64,000 nucleotides of DNA from Marinobacter sp. F3R08. Its GTDB lineage: Bacteria; Pseudomonadota; Gammaproteobacteria; Pseudomonadales; Oleiphilaceae. Shown here piece after piece: positions 10,309 through 21,717 of this stretch (the first letter of the stretch is position 1; the number at the start of each line of letters is the position of its first letter). Position numbers and translations under genes: made by a program. Location of the stretch: positions 167,721 to 231,720 of the forward strand of contig NZ_JAHKPI010000008.1 in the NCBI RefSeq assembly GCF_018860425.1, in the 5' to 3' direction. A model generated the notes under the pieces. The model had not been told where the DNA came from. It saw only the letters and a list, made by a program, of their open reading frames with translations, and searched no databases.

Positions 10309-11391
10309 TCAGCCCCGCTCCTTCGCAAATTCGGTCATGTAGGCAATCAACGCATCGACACCCTCCTCGGGCATCGCATTGTAGATGCTGGCACGCATTC
10401 CACCGACCGATCGGTGGCCTGCCAGATTCAGCAGGCCGCGGTCACCCGCTCCTTTAAGGAAATCGCCATTCAGGGCATCATCCGCCAGAGTAAACGGTAC
10501 ATTCATCCAAGACCGGAAGCGAGGATCGATGGGGTTGGCATAGAACTCATTGGTATCGATGAAATCGTAAAGCTTGCGGGCCTTGCGCAGGTTAATCTCA
10601 CCCATCGCCTTAACACCGCCCTGCTCTTTCAGCCACTTGAATACCAGACCGGCCAGGTACCAGGAATAGGTAGCCGGCGTGTTGTACATGGATCCGTTAT
10701 CCGCAATCACCTGATAATTCATCATGGTCGGGGTCTCCTTCCGGGCCTTGCCAAGAAGATCCTTGCGAATGATGACGACTACCAGCCCGGAAGGGCCGAT
10801 ATTTTTCTGGGCACCGGCGTAGATAACACCAAATTTCGAAACATCCACCGGACGGGACAGCATGGTTGACGACATGTCTGCCACCAGCGGAACACCCGGA
10901 CTCTCCGGAACAAAGTCGTATTCCAGCCCACCAATTGTCTCGTTCGGCGTGTAATGCAGGTACGCTGCATCGGCACTGGTCTGCCAGGAGGACTGATCAG
11001 GAATCGTGGTAAACCCACTTTCTTCAGAGCTGGCCACCACGTTCACAGTGCTATAGCGGCGCGCCTCGGCAATGGCCTTTTTGGACCAGATACCAGTATT
11101 CACATAATCAGCAGAGCTTTTCTCGCCCAGCAGGTTCAGTGGAATCGTAGAGAACTGGCTGGACGCCCCGCCCTGCATAAACAGAACGGCATAATCATCC
11201 GAAACGCCTGCCAGTTCACGCAGATCCTTTTCTGCAGCGTCGGCAATCTGGACAAAATCTTTGCTGCGATGGCTCATTTCCATCACCGACATGCCGGTGC
11301 CGCGCCAGTCGAGCATTTCATCCCGCGCCTGACGAAGCACGCTCTCCGGCAGAGTTGCCGGACCTGCACAAAAGTTATACGCCCTGCTCAT
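10309..11391 (-). CDS. serC: phosphoserine aminotransferase
   Basis: 360 residues, class V PLP enzyme that converts 3-phosphohydroxypyruvate to phosphoserine, and can also serve pyridoxine synthesis. The N-terminus is NFCAGPATLPE and the PLP lysine lies in YAGAQKNIGPSG. I choose ATG 11391 (MSRAYNF), where family homology begins, over the TTG six codons earlier at 11409. The gap to gyrA upstream is about 50 bases. Confidence 0.95.
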   Translation of the reverse strand: MSRAYNFCAGPATLPESVLRQARDEMLDWRGTGMSVMEMSHRSKDFVQIADAAEKDLRELAGVSDDYAVLFMQGGASSQFSTIPLNLLGEKSSADYVNTGIWSKKAIAEARRYSTVNVVASSEESGFTTIPDQSSWQTSADAAYLHYTPNETIGGLEYDFVPESPGVPLVADMSSTMLSRPVDVSKFGVIYAGAQKNIGPSGLVVVIIRKDLLGKARKETPTMMNYQVIADNGSMYNTPATYSWYLAGLVFKWLKEQGGVKAMGEINLRKARKLYDFIDTNEFYANPIDPRFRSWMNVPFTLADDALNGDFLKGAGDRGLLNLAGHRSVGGMRASIYNAMPEEGVDALIAYMTEFAKERG

Positions 11392-11441
11392 GTTGCTGTG
11401 TTCTCTCAAGTCTTGCTGAATCTTTCTGTGGCAGTGCCGGC

Positions 11442-14054
11442 TTATTCTTCGCCAGCACCTTCACCGCTTTCCGGGCTGTCGTCTGCAGCCACCGGATTAC
11501 CGTCTTCGTCGAGCTCTTCATCGTCGGTTTCCGCGATGCGCTCAACCCCAACCAGACGCTCATCTTCCTGGCTAAGTTTGATCAGGCGCACACCCTGGGT
11601 GTTACGACTCAGAACGGACACCTCATCTGTGCGGGTACGCACGAGCGTCCCCTTGTCAGAGATCAGCATCATTTCGTCGCCATCAAACAGCTGCAGGCCC
11701 GTGACCAGGTTGCCGTTTCGCTCGGAGCACTGCATGGCAATAACGCCCTGACTGCCTCGGCTGTAGGTCGGGAACTCGTCGATGGCAGTACGCTTGCCGT
11801 ACCCGTTCTCGGAGGCCGTCAGAATAACGCCACCTTCCTCGGGGATAATCAGGGATACCACATGGTGACCTTCCGGCATCTTGATGCCGCGAACACCACG
11901 GGCTGTCCGACTCATCGGGCGTACCGCTTCCTCGTTAAAGCGCACGGCCTTACCAGCAGTCGAGAACAGCATGACTTCGGCATCGCCTTTGGTGATGGCC
12001 GCGCCGATCAGGGTGTCGCCCTCATCCAGAGACAGCGCAATCAGGCCACTGCTGCGCGGACGTGAGAAGTTCGGCAGCGGCGTTTTCTTGACGACGCCCG
12101 CAGATGTTGCCATCAACACAAACTGGTCTTCCGGGTAATCACGAACCGGCAGGAAGGTGGTGATACGCTCACCCTCATCCAACGGCAGTATATTCACCAT
12201 CGGGCGGCCGCGGGATGCCCGGCTGGCACGCGGAATCTCGAACACCCTCAACCAGTAAACCTTGCCACGGTTGGAGAAGCACAGAATGGTGTCGTGGGAG
12301 TTGGCAACCAGAAGCTTCTCGACAAAGTCCTCGTCCTTCATGGACGTAGCCGCTTTGCCTCGACCACCACGACGCTGGGCCTGGTAGTCTTCCACCGCCT
12401 GAGTCTTGGCGTAGCCACTGTGGGAAATGGTCACCACAAGGTCTTCTTCATCGATCAGGTCTGCGATGGTCAGATCGCGACGTGAACTGGTGATCTCGGT
12501 ACGACGCTCGTCACCGAACTCGGAAACAATCGCTTCCAGTTCTTCCCGGATCACCTGGAGCAGCCGCTCGGGGTCGCCCAGAATATCCAGCAGATCGGCA
12601 ATCTTTTCGAGGATTTCCTTGTATTCGTTCTCGAGCTTCTCGGTTTCCAGACCGGTCAGACGATGCAGGCGCAAATCCAGAATAGCCTGAGCCTGTTCAG
12701 GAGACAGGTGGTACAGGCCTTCACGCAGCCCGTAGATTTCCGGCAGGTCGTCCGGACGGCAGGCATCTTCACCTGCACGTTCCAGCATGGCCATGACATC
12801 ACCCGGAGACCAACCCTTGGCAATCAGCTTTTCTTTGGCTTCGGCCGCAGAGGGCGAAGCCTTTATCAGTTCGATGATCTCGTCGATATTTGCCAGAGCA
12901 ACCGTCAGGCCTTCCAGAATATGGCCACGCTCGCGGGCTTTGCGCAATTCGTAAATGGTCCGGCGGGTGACTACTTCACGACGGTGACGAATGAACGCAT
13001 CCAGCAACTGCTTCAGATTCAGCGTTTTCGGTTCGCCATTGATCAGGCCAACCATGTTGATACCAAACACGGTCTCAAGCTGGGTCTGGGCAAACAGGTT
13101 GTTGACCACAACGTCGGGATTCTCGCCCCGGCGCAGCTCAATCACCACCCGGATACCTTCCTTATTGGATTCATCCCGCAGCTCGGAAATCCCCTCAAGG
13201 CGCTTCTCTTTAACCAGCTCGGCAATCTTCTCGATCAACCGGGCCTTGTTCAGCTGGTACGGAAGTTCCGTGATGATGACTGCATCGCGATTGGTCTTTT
13301 TATCATGCTCAATCTCATGACGGGCGCGAATGTAAATGCGGCCACGACCGGTACGATAGGCCTCCACAATGCCGGCACGGCCATTGATGATGCCCTGGGT
13401 CGGAAAATCCGGGCCCGGAATGAATTCCATCAATTCATCCACGGTCAGATCCGGGTTATCGATCAGTTCCAGACAGCCCTTTACCACTTCCGTCAGGTTA
13501 TGGGGCGGGATGTTGGTTGCCATACCCACGGCAATCCCCGAAGAACCATTCACCAGAAGGTTGGGTACCCGGGTGGGCATAACCTCGGGAATCCGCTCGG
13601 TGCCGTCGTAGTTATCAACGAAATCGACCGTTTCCTTGTCCAGGTCCGCCAGCAGGGAGTGGGCAATCTTCTCCATGCGAATCTCGGTATAACGCATGGC
13701 AGCCGCGTTATCACCGTCAATGGAACCAAAGTTGCCCTGACCGTCGACCAACGGATAACGCAGCGAGAAAGGCTGGGCCATACGTACGATGGTGTCGTAA
13801 ACCGCCGAGTCGCCGTGGGGGTGGTATTTACCAATAACGTCACCAACCACACGGGCAGACTTCTTGTAGGCCTTGTTCCAGTCGTTGTTCAGTTCGGACA
13901 TGGCGAACAGAACACGACGGTGGACCGGCTTGAGGCCATCCCTCACATCCGGAAGCGCCCGCCCAACGATGACACTCATGGCGTAATCGAGATAGGACTG
14001 CTTTAACTCGTCTTCAATATTAACCGGCAGGATCTCTTTGGCTAACTCACCCAT
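11442..14054 (-). CDS. gyrA: DNA gyrase subunit A
   Basis: 870 residues from ATG 14054 ([10 protein letters not shown]), preceded by AAGGA; an in-frame ATG 20 codons earlier gives residues not typical of GyrA. Numbering matches E. coli exactly in the N-terminal domain: catalytic Tyr122 in MRYTE, and Ser83 and Asp87 in [10 protein letters not shown], the two positions usually changed in quinolone resistance, are both wild type. The C-terminal beta-pinwheel includes the QRRGGRGK gyrase box. It introduces negative supercoils together with GyrB. Confidence 0.98.
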   Translation of the reverse strand: MGELAKEILPVNIEDELKQSYLDYAMSVIVGRALPDVRDGLKPVHRRVLFAMSELNNDWNKAYKKSARVVGDVIGKYHPHGDSAVYDTIVRMAQPFSLRYPLVDGQGNFGSIDGDNAAAMRYTEIRMEKIAHSLLADLDKETVDFVDNYDGTERIPEVMPTRVPNLLVNGSSGIAVGMATNIPPHNLTEVVKGCLELIDNPDLTVDELMEFIPGPDFPTQGIINGRAGIVEAYRTGRGRIYIRARHEIEHDKKTNRDAVIITELPYQLNKARLIEKIAELVKEKRLEGISELRDESNKEGIRVVIELRRGENPDVVVNNLFAQTQLETVFGINMVGLINGEPKTLNLKQLLDAFIRHRREVVTRRTIYELRKARERGHILEGLTVALANIDEIIELIKASPSAAEAKEKLIAKGWSPGDVMAMLERAGEDACRPDDLPEIYGLREGLYHLSPEQAQAILDLRLHRLTGLETEKLENEYKEILEKIADLLDILGDPERLLQVIREELEAIVSEFGDERRTEITSSRRDLTIADLIDEEDLVVTISHSGYAKTQAVEDYQAQRRGGRGKAATSMKDEDFVEKLLVANSHDTILCFSNRGKVYWLRVFEIPRASRASRGRPMVNILPLDEGERITTFLPVRDYPEDQFVLMATSAGVVKKTPLPNFSRPRSSGLIALSLDEGDTLIGAAITKGDAEVMLFSTAGKAVRFNEEAVRPMSRTARGVRGIKMPEGHHVVSLIIPEEGGVILTASENGYGKRTAIDEFPTYSRGSQGVIAMQCSERNGNLVTGLQLFDGDEMMLISDKGTLVRTRTDEVSVLSRNTQGVRLIKLSQEDERLVGVERIAETDDEELDEDGNPVAADDSPESGEGAGEE

Positions 14055-14182
14055 CGAGAAAGGTTCCTTTGCGTTATCTGAAAGTCGTATCGGGACCTTG
14101 TATCCGGGCCCCATAGTTATTCTTCAACAAGCCGCCAAGTCTACCACAGTCACACCCTCTCCGGGGCAACCGTGAGACAGCC

Positions 14183-15037
14183 TTAATCAAACACCACGGT
14201 CTTGTTTTCGTAGGTAATCACCCGGTCCTCAATGTGCGAACGCAGGCCCCTGGCCAATACATTCTTTTCCACATCCTTACCCAGGCGAACCATATCCTCA
14301 ATGGAATCGCTGTGGGTGATCCGGATAACGTCCTGCTCAATGATCGGACCTTCATCAAGATCCTGAGTCACGTAGTGGCAGGTCGCACCAATCAGCTTCA
14401 CCCCGCGGCTGTATGCCTGGTGGTAAGGGCGGGCGCCCGCAAAAGAAGGCAGAAAGCTGTGATGGATATTAATTACCTTGCCCGCGTGCTTTTCGCACAG
14501 CCCGCCAGGCAGGATTTGCATGTAACGGGCCAGCACCACTACATCGACTTCGTATTTATCAAACAACTCGTCGATGTGAGCGAACGCTTCCTCCTTGTTT
14601 TCCTTGCTGACCGGCACGTGGTGATAGGGTATTTCATGCCACTCCACCATCCGGCGCAAATCTTCGTGGTTAGAGATAACCGCCACGATCTCCGCATTGA
14701 TCTCCTTGCTGTGCCAGCGATGCAGAAGATCAGCCACACAGTGAGATTCCTTGCTGCACATCAGAATCACTTTTTTCGGCTGAGCAGAATCAGCAATGTG
14801 CCAGTTCATATTGAACTCGCGGGCAATTGGTTCGAACGCAGCTCGAAACTGTTCCAGACCAAACGGAATCGAAGTGGCCTTGATCTCATGCCGCATGAAA
14901 AACCAGCCGTTCTGAGTGTCCGAATGATGACTCGCTTCGGTGATCCAGCCATTGTAGGTCGACAGAAAATTACTCACCTTGGCGACAATTCCCACCCGGT
15001 CGGGGCAGGAAATCACAAGACGATAGGTATGCTCCAT
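14183..15037 (-). CDS. purU: formyltetrahydrofolate deformylase
   Basis: 284 residues. An N-terminal ACT-like domain (about 1-85, YRLVISCPDRVGIVAKV) precedes a formyl-transferase fold with the catalytic NIHHSFLPSF and GATCHYV segments. It hydrolyses 10-formyl-THF to formate and THF, balancing one-carbon pools. It is 128 bases upstream of gyrA and divergent from ggt. Confidence 0.95.
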   Translation of the reverse strand: MEHTYRLVISCPDRVGIVAKVSNFLSTYNGWITEASHHSDTQNGWFFMRHEIKATSIPFGLEQFRAAFEPIAREFNMNWHIADSAQPKKVILMCSKESHCVADLLHRWHSKEINAEIVAVISNHEDLRRMVEWHEIPYHHVPVSKENKEEAFAHIDELFDKYEVDVVVLARYMQILPGGLCEKHAGKVINIHHSFLPSFAGARPYHQAYSRGVKLIGATCHYVTQDLDEGPIIEQDVIRITHSDSIEDMVRLGKDVEKNVLARGLRSHIEDRVITYENKTVVFD

Positions 15038-15180
15038 GAAAGCCTTTCCTTACGTGGAATCCGGGAAAGCAGGTGCGCCGGGGAGTCACCGCCGGAATTA
15101 ACGGCAGGTTAACGTTACGCACCTATCAAAATGACCGGCTATCATAGCCTATCTGAACGTCAGAAACGAGGAATGGAGAT

Positions 15181-16944
15181 ATGGACAGAGGCCTCTACCA
15201 ACATAAAACCGAAAACCTTGCCAGCAGGCTCTCAGGCCGCCTTTCGATTGCCGCCGTTCTGGCCTTGATCCTGGGCGCCGGCCCCGCCTTTGGGCAGGCC
15301 ATCCTTGAAGGCGAGCGGTTCCACCCGGTTACTGCGACCCAGGGCATGGTTGCCACCAGCCACACCCTCGCTACCGAGGTTGCCCTGGACGTATTGAAAT
15401 CCGGCGGCAATGCTGTGGATGCAGCGGTGACGGCCGGTTTCGCCCTGGCGGTCACCCAGCCACGGTCCGGGAATATCGGCGGCGGTGGTTTCATGCTGAT
15501 CTCCAAAGGCGACGGCTCAGAGCCTGAAGCCATCGATTATCGGGAAAAAGCGCCCGCCGCCGCGACGGAAACCATGTATCAGGACGAATCCGGAAATGTG
15601 GTTAAAAACCGCAGCCGCTTTACCCACCTGGCCGCAGGGGTGCCCGGAACGGTCGCAGGTCTGGCTCTGGCACTCGAACGCCATGGCACCATTTCATTGA
15701 CACAGGCACTGGCCCCGGCCATCACACTTGCAAAAGACGGCTTCGTCGTGCCCCAGCGCTTTACCGAGGGCCTTGAGCAGGCAAGGAGCAGGCTTGAGCG
15801 CTGGCCGGCTTCCCGCAGTACCTTTTATAAAGAAGATGGCAGCGCCTGGCAGCCTGGTGAGCGCTTTCGTCAACCAGAACTGGCCGCCACGCTCCAGCGC
15901 ATTGCCGATCAGGGTGTCAAAGGCTTTTACGAAGGCAAAACCGCCGAGTTGATCACCAGCGAGATGGAGCGCCATGATGGCCTGATCACACTGCAGGATC
16001 TGAAAGACTATAGCCCGGTGGTCCGGGCTCCGGTTCACGGCAACTATCGCGGGTACGATATTTTCTCCATGTCACCACCCTCCTCCGGTGGCACCCATAT
16101 TGTCCAGATCCTGAATATACTCGAAGGCTTCCCCATGGCCGATTTCGGCCACAACTCCGCCGATGCGATCCATCATATGGCCGAAGCCATGAAGCTGGCC
16201 TATGCCGACCGTTCGAAATACCTGGGCGACACAGATTATGTCGACGTACCGCTGAAAGGGCTGACCAGTAAAGGTTACGCGGAGGAACTTCGCAAAGGCA
16301 TTGATCCGAACCAGGCACGGCCCGCCAGTGACATCAATCCGGGCCAGCCAGCTGCCTGGGAAAGTCCGGAAACCACTCACTTTTCCGTGGTGGATAAATG
16401 GGGTAATGCGGTATCGAACACCTACACCATCAATTTCAGTTACGGGTCTGGCATCACCGTGGAAGGAGCCGGCTTTCTGCTCAATAACGAAATGGATGAT
16501 TTCAGTGCCAAGCCCGGCGTGCCCAACGCCTACGGCCTGATTGGCGGCGAAGCCAACAAGGTTGAGCCCGGCAAACGCATGCTGAGCTCCATGTCACCGA
16601 CCATTGTGAAGAGAAATGGCAGGAACGTGCTCGTCACTGGCAGCCCGGGTGGCTCCAGAATCATTACCACCACCTTGCAGGTGATCCTCAATGTGATTGA
16701 TCATGGCATGAACATCCAGACCGCGGTCAGTGCACCCCGCATGCACCATCAGTGGCTGCCGGATGAAATCCGTATCGAACAGGGTATCAGCCCCGACACA
16801 ATCCGGTTGCTGGAAGAGCGGGGGCACACCGTGGTTGGCAAATCTGCCATGGGCGCCATTCAGAGCATTATGGTTGGCGAGGACGGCGTGCTGTACGGGG
16901 GTGCTGACCCCAGACGGAGCACGTCGTCAGCAATGGGCTATTAA
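15181..16944 (+). CDS. ggt: gamma-glutamyltransferase (periplasmic)
   Basis: 587 residues with a signal peptide (hydrophobic core about 22-38, AFGQA cleavage region). It is an N-terminal nucleophile hydrolase made as a precursor: the autocleavage site precedes Thr398 in ETTHFSVVD, and SGGNAVDAAV and SPPSSGGTH are family motifs. It splits glutathione and other gamma-glutamyl compounds in the periplasm. It stands alone downstream of a 143-base divergent intergenic region shared with purU. Confidence 0.95.
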   Translation: MDRGLYQHKTENLASRLSGRLSIAAVLALILGAGPAFGQAILEGERFHPVTATQGMVATSHTLATEVALDVLKSGGNAVDAAVTAGFALAVTQPRSGNIGGGGFMLISKGDGSEPEAIDYREKAPAAATETMYQDESGNVVKNRSRFTHLAAGVPGTVAGLALALERHGTISLTQALAPAITLAKDGFVVPQRFTEGLEQARSRLERWPASRSTFYKEDGSAWQPGERFRQPELAATLQRIADQGVKGFYEGKTAELITSEMERHDGLITLQDLKDYSPVVRAPVHGNYRGYDIFSMSPPSSGGTHIVQILNILEGFPMADFGHNSADAIHHMAEAMKLAYADRSKYLGDTDYVDVPLKGLTSKGYAEELRKGIDPNQARPASDINPGQPAAWESPETTHFSVVDKWGNAVSNTYTINFSYGSGITVEGAGFLLNNEMDDFSAKPGVPNAYGLIGGEANKVEPGKRMLSSMSPTIVKRNGRNVLVTGSPGGSRIITTTLQVILNVIDHGMNIQTAVSAPRMHHQWLPDEIRIEQGISPDTIRLLEERGHTVVGKSAMGAIQSIMVGEDGVLYGGADPRRSTSSAMGY

Positions 16945-16986
16945 GGCACGCAATTGACCAGGATCACTGACCTGACCGGAGGCATT

Positions 16987-17235
16987 ATGTATCTTTCTGT
17001 ACAACTGAGTTGTTACCCCCTGAAAGAGGAATACAAGCAGCCAATCAAGGACCTTATCGCCCGGCTGGAGCAATCTGGCCTGGAAGTCTATCCGGGACGC
17101 ATGAGCACGGAAATTTTTGGCGACTATGATGAGGTTATGAAGGTTCTCTCGGACACCATGAAATGGTCGTTCGAGACCTACGGAAAATCCGTCTTCGTGG
17201 CAAAGATCATGGAGGGCGACCGGAGACCTAGATGA
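16987..17235 (+). CDS. YkoF/thiamine-binding-like small protein
   Basis: 82 residues from ATG 16987, chosen because GGAGG lies 5 bases upstream. The [12 protein letters not shown] start, the [20 protein letters not shown] middle and [15 protein letters not shown] end fit the MTH1187/YkoF-like fold (a ferredoxin-like domain that binds thiamine-like ligands in studied members). The stop overlaps the ftsH-like start by 4 bases, so the pair is translationally coupled. Its ligand is not evident. Confidence 0.75.
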   Translation: MYLSVQLSCYPLKEEYKQPIKDLIARLEQSGLEVYPGRMSTEIFGDYDEVMKVLSDTMKWSFETYGKSVFVAKIMEGDRRPR

Positions 17236-19145
17236 CAGCACCGAGTGGGCCAGACAATCAACCTCAGAAGCCGGAGCAGACACCACAACCGGCCATTCCG
17301 AACCAGTTCGCGTTCCTGTGGCTCAGCGCCGCCATTTTTCTGATGGTGCTGTGGCTGCAGGAAAGCGGACAGCCCCGAATGCAGGATCTGGCCTATTCTG
17401 AATTCAAAACAGCGGTCATGAATGAGCAGGTCGCGGAAGTTACCCTGAAGGAAGAGGCGATTACCGGCCTGTTCACCGATAGTGGTACGTCGGCCTTCAG
17501 TTCGGACACGGTTAATCAGAGCGGTAAAACCAGCTTCCAGACCATACGCCCGCCCATGGAAGACCCTTCACTGCTGAACCTGCTGGAAGAACACGACGTC
17601 ATAATCCGGGCCACCCCGTCAGGACTCCCCTGGTGGCAGGAGTTGATACAGGGCTTCCTGCCCTGGATTCTGATACTGGCATTGATGTTCTGGTTCTGGG
17701 GTGCAGCCCAGAAACGGATGACCCAGGGTGGCGGGCCTTTTGATTTCAGCCGCTCGAAAGCCCGAAAGGCCCGCAAGGAAACCTCTACGACCACGCTGGA
17801 TGATGTAGCCGGGATCGAATCCGCGAAGCGTGAAATTGCCGAAATCATCGATTTCCTGAAATCCCCGGAAAAATACCAGGGCTTGGGCGCCGTCATGCCC
17901 AAAGGCGTGCTGTTGGTCGGCCCGCCAGGCACCGGCAAAACCCTGCTTGCACGGGCCATCGCTGGCGAGGCTGAAGTGCCCTTCTACAGCATCAGCGCCT
18001 CGGAATTCATCGAGATGTTCGTGGGCGTTGGTGCCGCCCGGGTCCGGGATATGTTCAAGGAGGCCCGCAAAGACGCACCGGCGTTGATCTTCATCGACGA
18101 ACTGGATGCCATTGGCCGATCCCGGGGTGCGGGACTTGGTGGTGGCCATGATGAACGGGAACAGACCCTGAACCAGATACTCACCGAAATGGACGGTTTC
18201 GAGGCCCATGAGAATGTGCTCGTGCTGGCTGCCACCAACCGGCCGGATGTGCTCGACAGCGCCCTGCTCCGCCCTGGACGCTTCGACCGCAAGATCACCC
18301 TCGATCGGCCCCACAAAGAAGCTCGCACCGCGATTCTTGAAGTTCACGTGCGCAAGGTGCCACTAGCCAGTGATGTTGACCTTGAACAACTGGCAGCTCG
18401 CACCATCGGTTTTTCAGGGGCGGATCTGAAGAACCTGGTGAATGAAGCGGCACTCACCGCAGCCCGCGAAAACCTGCATGAAGTAAATGCCCATTGCTTT
18501 GAGCTGGCCCGGGACAGAATTATCCTCGGTGAAGAGCGGGACACCAAACTCACCCCGCAGGAACGCGAAGCCGTCGCCTACCACGAATGCGGCCACGCCA
18601 TCATGGCCTACTACATGCCTAACGCAGACCCCCTTACCAAACTGACCATCATTCCTCACGGCATGGCGATGGGAGTCACGGAACAAACGCCCAGAGAAGA
18701 TCACTACACCTTCACGGAGAGCTACCTGAAGGATCGTATCAAGGTGATGCTTGGCGGCCGCTGTTCAGAAAAGCTGATCTATGGCGAAGTCAGCACCGGC
18801 GCCCAGAATGATCTCAAGGAAGCCACCGCGCTTATTCGCAAGATGATCGGTCAATGGGGCATGAGTGAAAAGATAGGCCCCCTCGGCCTCAGCATCGGAG
18901 AAGATCATGTATTCCTTGGCCGGGAGATGGGCATGCCACGGGAATTCAGCGAGAAGATGGCAGAGATGATCGACGGGGAAATCCAGTCCCAGCTTCTGGC
19001 TTTGGAGAAAACGACTCTGGATTTCCTGACTGAGCACCGGAACCAACTGAAGGCGCTGGCCAAAGCCGTATTGAAGCACGAGACACTGTCTGCCGAAGAT
19101 GTCGAAGACATATTGCGCAAGCAAGACCCTCGCAAAATAGCCTGA
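17232..19145 (+). CDS. FtsH-type ATP-dependent zinc metalloprotease
   Basis: 637 residues. Two membrane helices (about 27-42 and 141-158) flank a periplasmic segment. The AAA module has Walker A GPPGTGKT at 230-237, Walker B LIFIDELD at 285-292 and an SRH region with [20 protein letters not shown]; the protease has HECGH at 451-455. It degrades membrane and regulatory proteins. The genetic context (overlap with the thiamine-binding-like gene, no rrmJ/ftsJ or folP neighbour) suggests a paralogue of the housekeeping FtsH rather than the primary copy. Confidence 0.93.
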   Translation: MTAPSGPDNQPQKPEQTPQPAIPNQFAFLWLSAAIFLMVLWLQESGQPRMQDLAYSEFKTAVMNEQVAEVTLKEEAITGLFTDSGTSAFSSDTVNQSGKTSFQTIRPPMEDPSLLNLLEEHDVIIRATPSGLPWWQELIQGFLPWILILALMFWFWGAAQKRMTQGGGPFDFSRSKARKARKETSTTTLDDVAGIESAKREIAEIIDFLKSPEKYQGLGAVMPKGVLLVGPPGTGKTLLARAIAGEAEVPFYSISASEFIEMFVGVGAARVRDMFKEARKDAPALIFIDELDAIGRSRGAGLGGGHDEREQTLNQILTEMDGFEAHENVLVLAATNRPDVLDSALLRPGRFDRKITLDRPHKEARTAILEVHVRKVPLASDVDLEQLAARTIGFSGADLKNLVNEAALTAARENLHEVNAHCFELARDRIILGEERDTKLTPQEREAVAYHECGHAIMAYYMPNADPLTKLTIIPHGMAMGVTEQTPREDHYTFTESYLKDRIKVMLGGRCSEKLIYGEVSTGAQNDLKEATALIRKMIGQWGMSEKIGPLGLSIGEDHVFLGREMGMPREFSEKMAEMIDGEIQSQLLALEKTTLDFLTEHRNQLKALAKAVLKHETLSAEDVEDILRKQDPRKIA

Positions 19146-19158
19146 TTGCCCCCTCCTG

Positions 19159-20472
19159 TCAGCGCAAAGGCTCGCGGCTTCGATCGGGCATGACCATCAG
19201 CGCCAGCACCGCAATAAACGCAGTAACCGCAAGGTATATAGCCGGTGCGGTTGCCTCACCGGTAGTTGCAATCAGAGAGGCGGCCACCACTGGCGTCAGC
19301 CCGCCAAATACACCCAGACCCAGGTTGAACGCTATGGAATAACCGGATAAGCGATCACTCTCGGGAAACAGCTCTACGAAAAGAGCTGGCGCAGAGCCCA
19401 GGGGAACCGCCAGCAGCAGAAACACGAGTGTATGCGCTGCAATCACAACAGTCAGAGCGCCCCCTGAGCTGAGCATCCAGGCGTGGAGCGGCCAGGCAAC
19501 AATGGCGAGCAGTAGCAGCGACAGTGCTATCCAGCTCCTGCGACGGAGCCAGCGATCACCAATAACGGCAAACAGCGGCATCGCCGGAATCACAAGCACC
19601 ATCATGCCGGTGTTGATCAGCAAAGCGGTGCCGCGGGAAAGGAGTTCCTGAGCTGAGAGCCATTCAGGCAGATAAACGAAAACAATGTAGTAGCAGGTGC
19701 CATAGCTTGAGGCGAACGCCAGAGCCAGCATAGTTTCCCGGCGATTGGTGGTGAATGCCTGCAGTAACGGCGATGTTTGGTCGCGATTCTCGTGATGTTG
19801 GGTAAAACGCTCGGAATTATGGAGGTTGCGTCGGATAGCAATGGCCGCAATACCCAGAATCGCCCCGCCGAGAAACGGCAGTCGCCAGCCCCATTCCCCC
19901 AGCGCTTGCTGGTCAAAAAGATTGGTCACCAGTGCGGCCGCGGCGACCCCGAGCAAAGATCCCGTCATGGAGCCTATATTGGCCCAACTCCCCGTTAAAC
20001 CCCGCCGACCCTCCGGTGCCGTTTCGACCAGATAGGTTGCAGAGGAGGAAAACTCGCCCCCAACCGAAAGGCCCTGGAGCAGCCTGATCAGAACCAGTAA
20101 AACCGGCGCAAGCAAGCCCGCCTGCTCAAAAGACGGCAGCATTCCGAGCAACAAGGTGGGCAAAGCCATCAACATGACCGAGATCTGCATGGTGCGTGCC
20201 CGCCCATACCGATCCCCGAACCAGCCAAAAAAGACTGCGCCAAGCGGACGCATGATAAACCCGGCAGCAAAGATACCGTAGGTACCTATCAGGGCAGCCG
20301 TAGGATTGGCCGACGTGAAAAACACCGGCGCAATGACGCCCGCCAGATAGCCATAAACGGCAAAGTCGTACCATTCAACAACATTACCGATAAAGCCCGC
20401 CATGATGCGGTGTCGAAGTTCTGGAGAGGGCGCCGTTGCGGCATTTCTGGTGCTTTCGGTACTGTCACTCAT
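19159..20472 (-). CDS. MFS transporter, metabolite:H+ symporter (MHS) type
   Basis: 437 residues, about 12 membrane helices. The N-terminal GNVVEWYDFAVYGY signature and the GWFGDRYGRART loop between helices 2 and 3 mark the MHS family (ProP, KgtP, shikimate and dicarboxylate carriers). Start ATG 20472 (MSDSTES) is chosen over 36 extra codons upstream because family homology begins just after it. Substrate cannot be told. It converges on ftsH with only 13 bases between stops. Confidence 0.88.
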   Translation of the reverse strand: MSDSTESTRNAATAPSPELRHRIMAGFIGNVVEWYDFAVYGYLAGVIAPVFFTSANPTAALIGTYGIFAAGFIMRPLGAVFFGWFGDRYGRARTMQISVMLMALPTLLLGMLPSFEQAGLLAPVLLVLIRLLQGLSVGGEFSSSATYLVETAPEGRRGLTGSWANIGSMTGSLLGVAAAALVTNLFDQQALGEWGWRLPFLGGAILGIAAIAIRRNLHNSERFTQHHENRDQTSPLLQAFTTNRRETMLALAFASSYGTCYYIVFVYLPEWLSAQELLSRGTALLINTGMMVLVIPAMPLFAVIGDRWLRRRSWIALSLLLLAIVAWPLHAWMLSSGGALTVVIAAHTLVFLLLAVPLGSAPALFVELFPESDRLSGYSIAFNLGLGVFGGLTPVVAASLIATTGEATAPAIYLAVTAFIAVLALMVMPDRSREPLR

Positions 20473-20610
20473 GTCCGGTACATCTCTGAGGCGCCCCGTC
20501 CTGATCAAATGATCGTTAGCAAACTCTCTATTGCAGAGAATTATATACGAAGCAGACCCTCTGAAGATGATCTGGGGCAAATCGTAAGGTCATGAATGAC
20601 CTTTTGAATC

Positions 20611-21708
20611 TCAGCGCCGCTTCCACTCAAGGGTTTTTGGCTCTGTGTCGTGCTCGCAGAACAAATGCCCTACCTCCGGAATGGCAAAGCAACGATCACC
20701 GCGCTGGGGTTGTCGGGCGTTGAACTCCGTGTGGCTGATCCCCACTTCCCACAGCTCCTCGCAGTCCCAGCCATCCGGCTTGAGCTCGATCCGAACTTCC
20801 GCTCCAATCAGGTTGATGGCCTCAATGCGAAAAGGCAGATGAGACTGATCACTGGCGGCCTGGGCCAGACGCACTTCGTGGGGCCTCAGATAGAGCTGGG
20901 CGTCGTCGTTCTCACAGCCCTCAGGCAGGCGGATCCAGGCGTCGCCCTGACGCATGACACCATCACGAATCCTGCCGGAAAGCACGTTCACCTGGCCCAG
21001 AAACTCGAATACAAACCGGCTATCGGGACGGCCATACAACTCCAGGGGCGAGTCAACCTGCTCGATACGGCCGTTACTCATGACAACGACCTGGTCCGAG
21101 AGCTCAAGGGCCTCCTCCTGGTCATGGGTTACAAACACACTAGTGAAATGCAGTTCGTCGTGCAGGTTACGCAGCCAACGACGCAGATCCTTCCGGACCT
21201 TGGCATCAAGTGCACCGAAGGGCTCATCCAGCAGGAGAATTTCCGGGCGCATGGCCATGGCCCGGGCCAACGCGATCCGCTGTTTCTGGCCACCGGAAAG
21301 CTGCGCCGGGTAGCGATCAGCCAGATGTCCCAACTGCACCATTTCCAGCAGGCCATCGACGCGTTTGCGAATCTCCGGCTTTCCCGGGCGCTCCTTTCGG
21401 GGCAATACATTAAGCCCGAAGGCAACGTTCTCGGCCACCGTCATGTGCCGGAACAGCGCATAATGCTGGAAAACAAAGCCTACGCGGCGGTCCCTCACGT
21501 GCAGGTTAGTCACATCCTTACCACTGAAGCCTATCCGGCCCTGTTCCGGTGTTTCCAGACCAGCAATAATGCGTAACAGCGTGGTCTTGCCCGAACCGGA
21601 GGGGCCCAGCAAAGCCGTGAGCTGGCCTTCCGGAATGGTCAGATTGATGTCATGCAGGGCCTGGAAGTTGTCGAAAAACTTGTTGATACCCTGTATCTCG
21701 ATGCTCAT
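20611..21708 (-). CDS. cysA: sulfate/thiosulfate ABC transporter ATP-binding protein
   Basis: 365 residues. Walker [10 protein letters not shown]-loop in FVFQHYALF, signature LSGGQKQR and Walker [17 protein letters not shown] are all present, plus a C-terminal TOBE regulatory domain with YLRPHEV. It is the ATPase of the CysTWA importer and the last gene of the sbp-cysT-cysW-cysA run. Confidence 0.95.
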   Translation of the reverse strand: MSIEIQGINKFFDNFQALHDINLTIPEGQLTALLGPSGSGKTTLLRIIAGLETPEQGRIGFSGKDVTNLHVRDRRVGFVFQHYALFRHMTVAENVAFGLNVLPRKERPGKPEIRKRVDGLLEMVQLGHLADRYPAQLSGGQKQRIALARAMAMRPEILLLDEPFGALDAKVRKDLRRWLRNLHDELHFTSVFVTHDQEEALELSDQVVVMSNGRIEQVDSPLELYGRPDSRFVFEFLGQVNVLSGRIRDGVMRQGDAWIRLPEGCENDDAQLYLRPHEVRLAQAASDQSHLPFRIEAINLIGAEVRIELKPDGWDCEELWEVGISHTEFNARQPQRGDRCFAIPEVGHLFCEHDTEPKTLEWKRR

Positions 21709-21717
21709 GAAAAACCC

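Noticed and set aside
12663..14006. 447-codon plus-strand open frame inside gyrA
   Set aside because: Complement of a highly conserved gyrA coding region; GyrA numbering and motifs are decisive.
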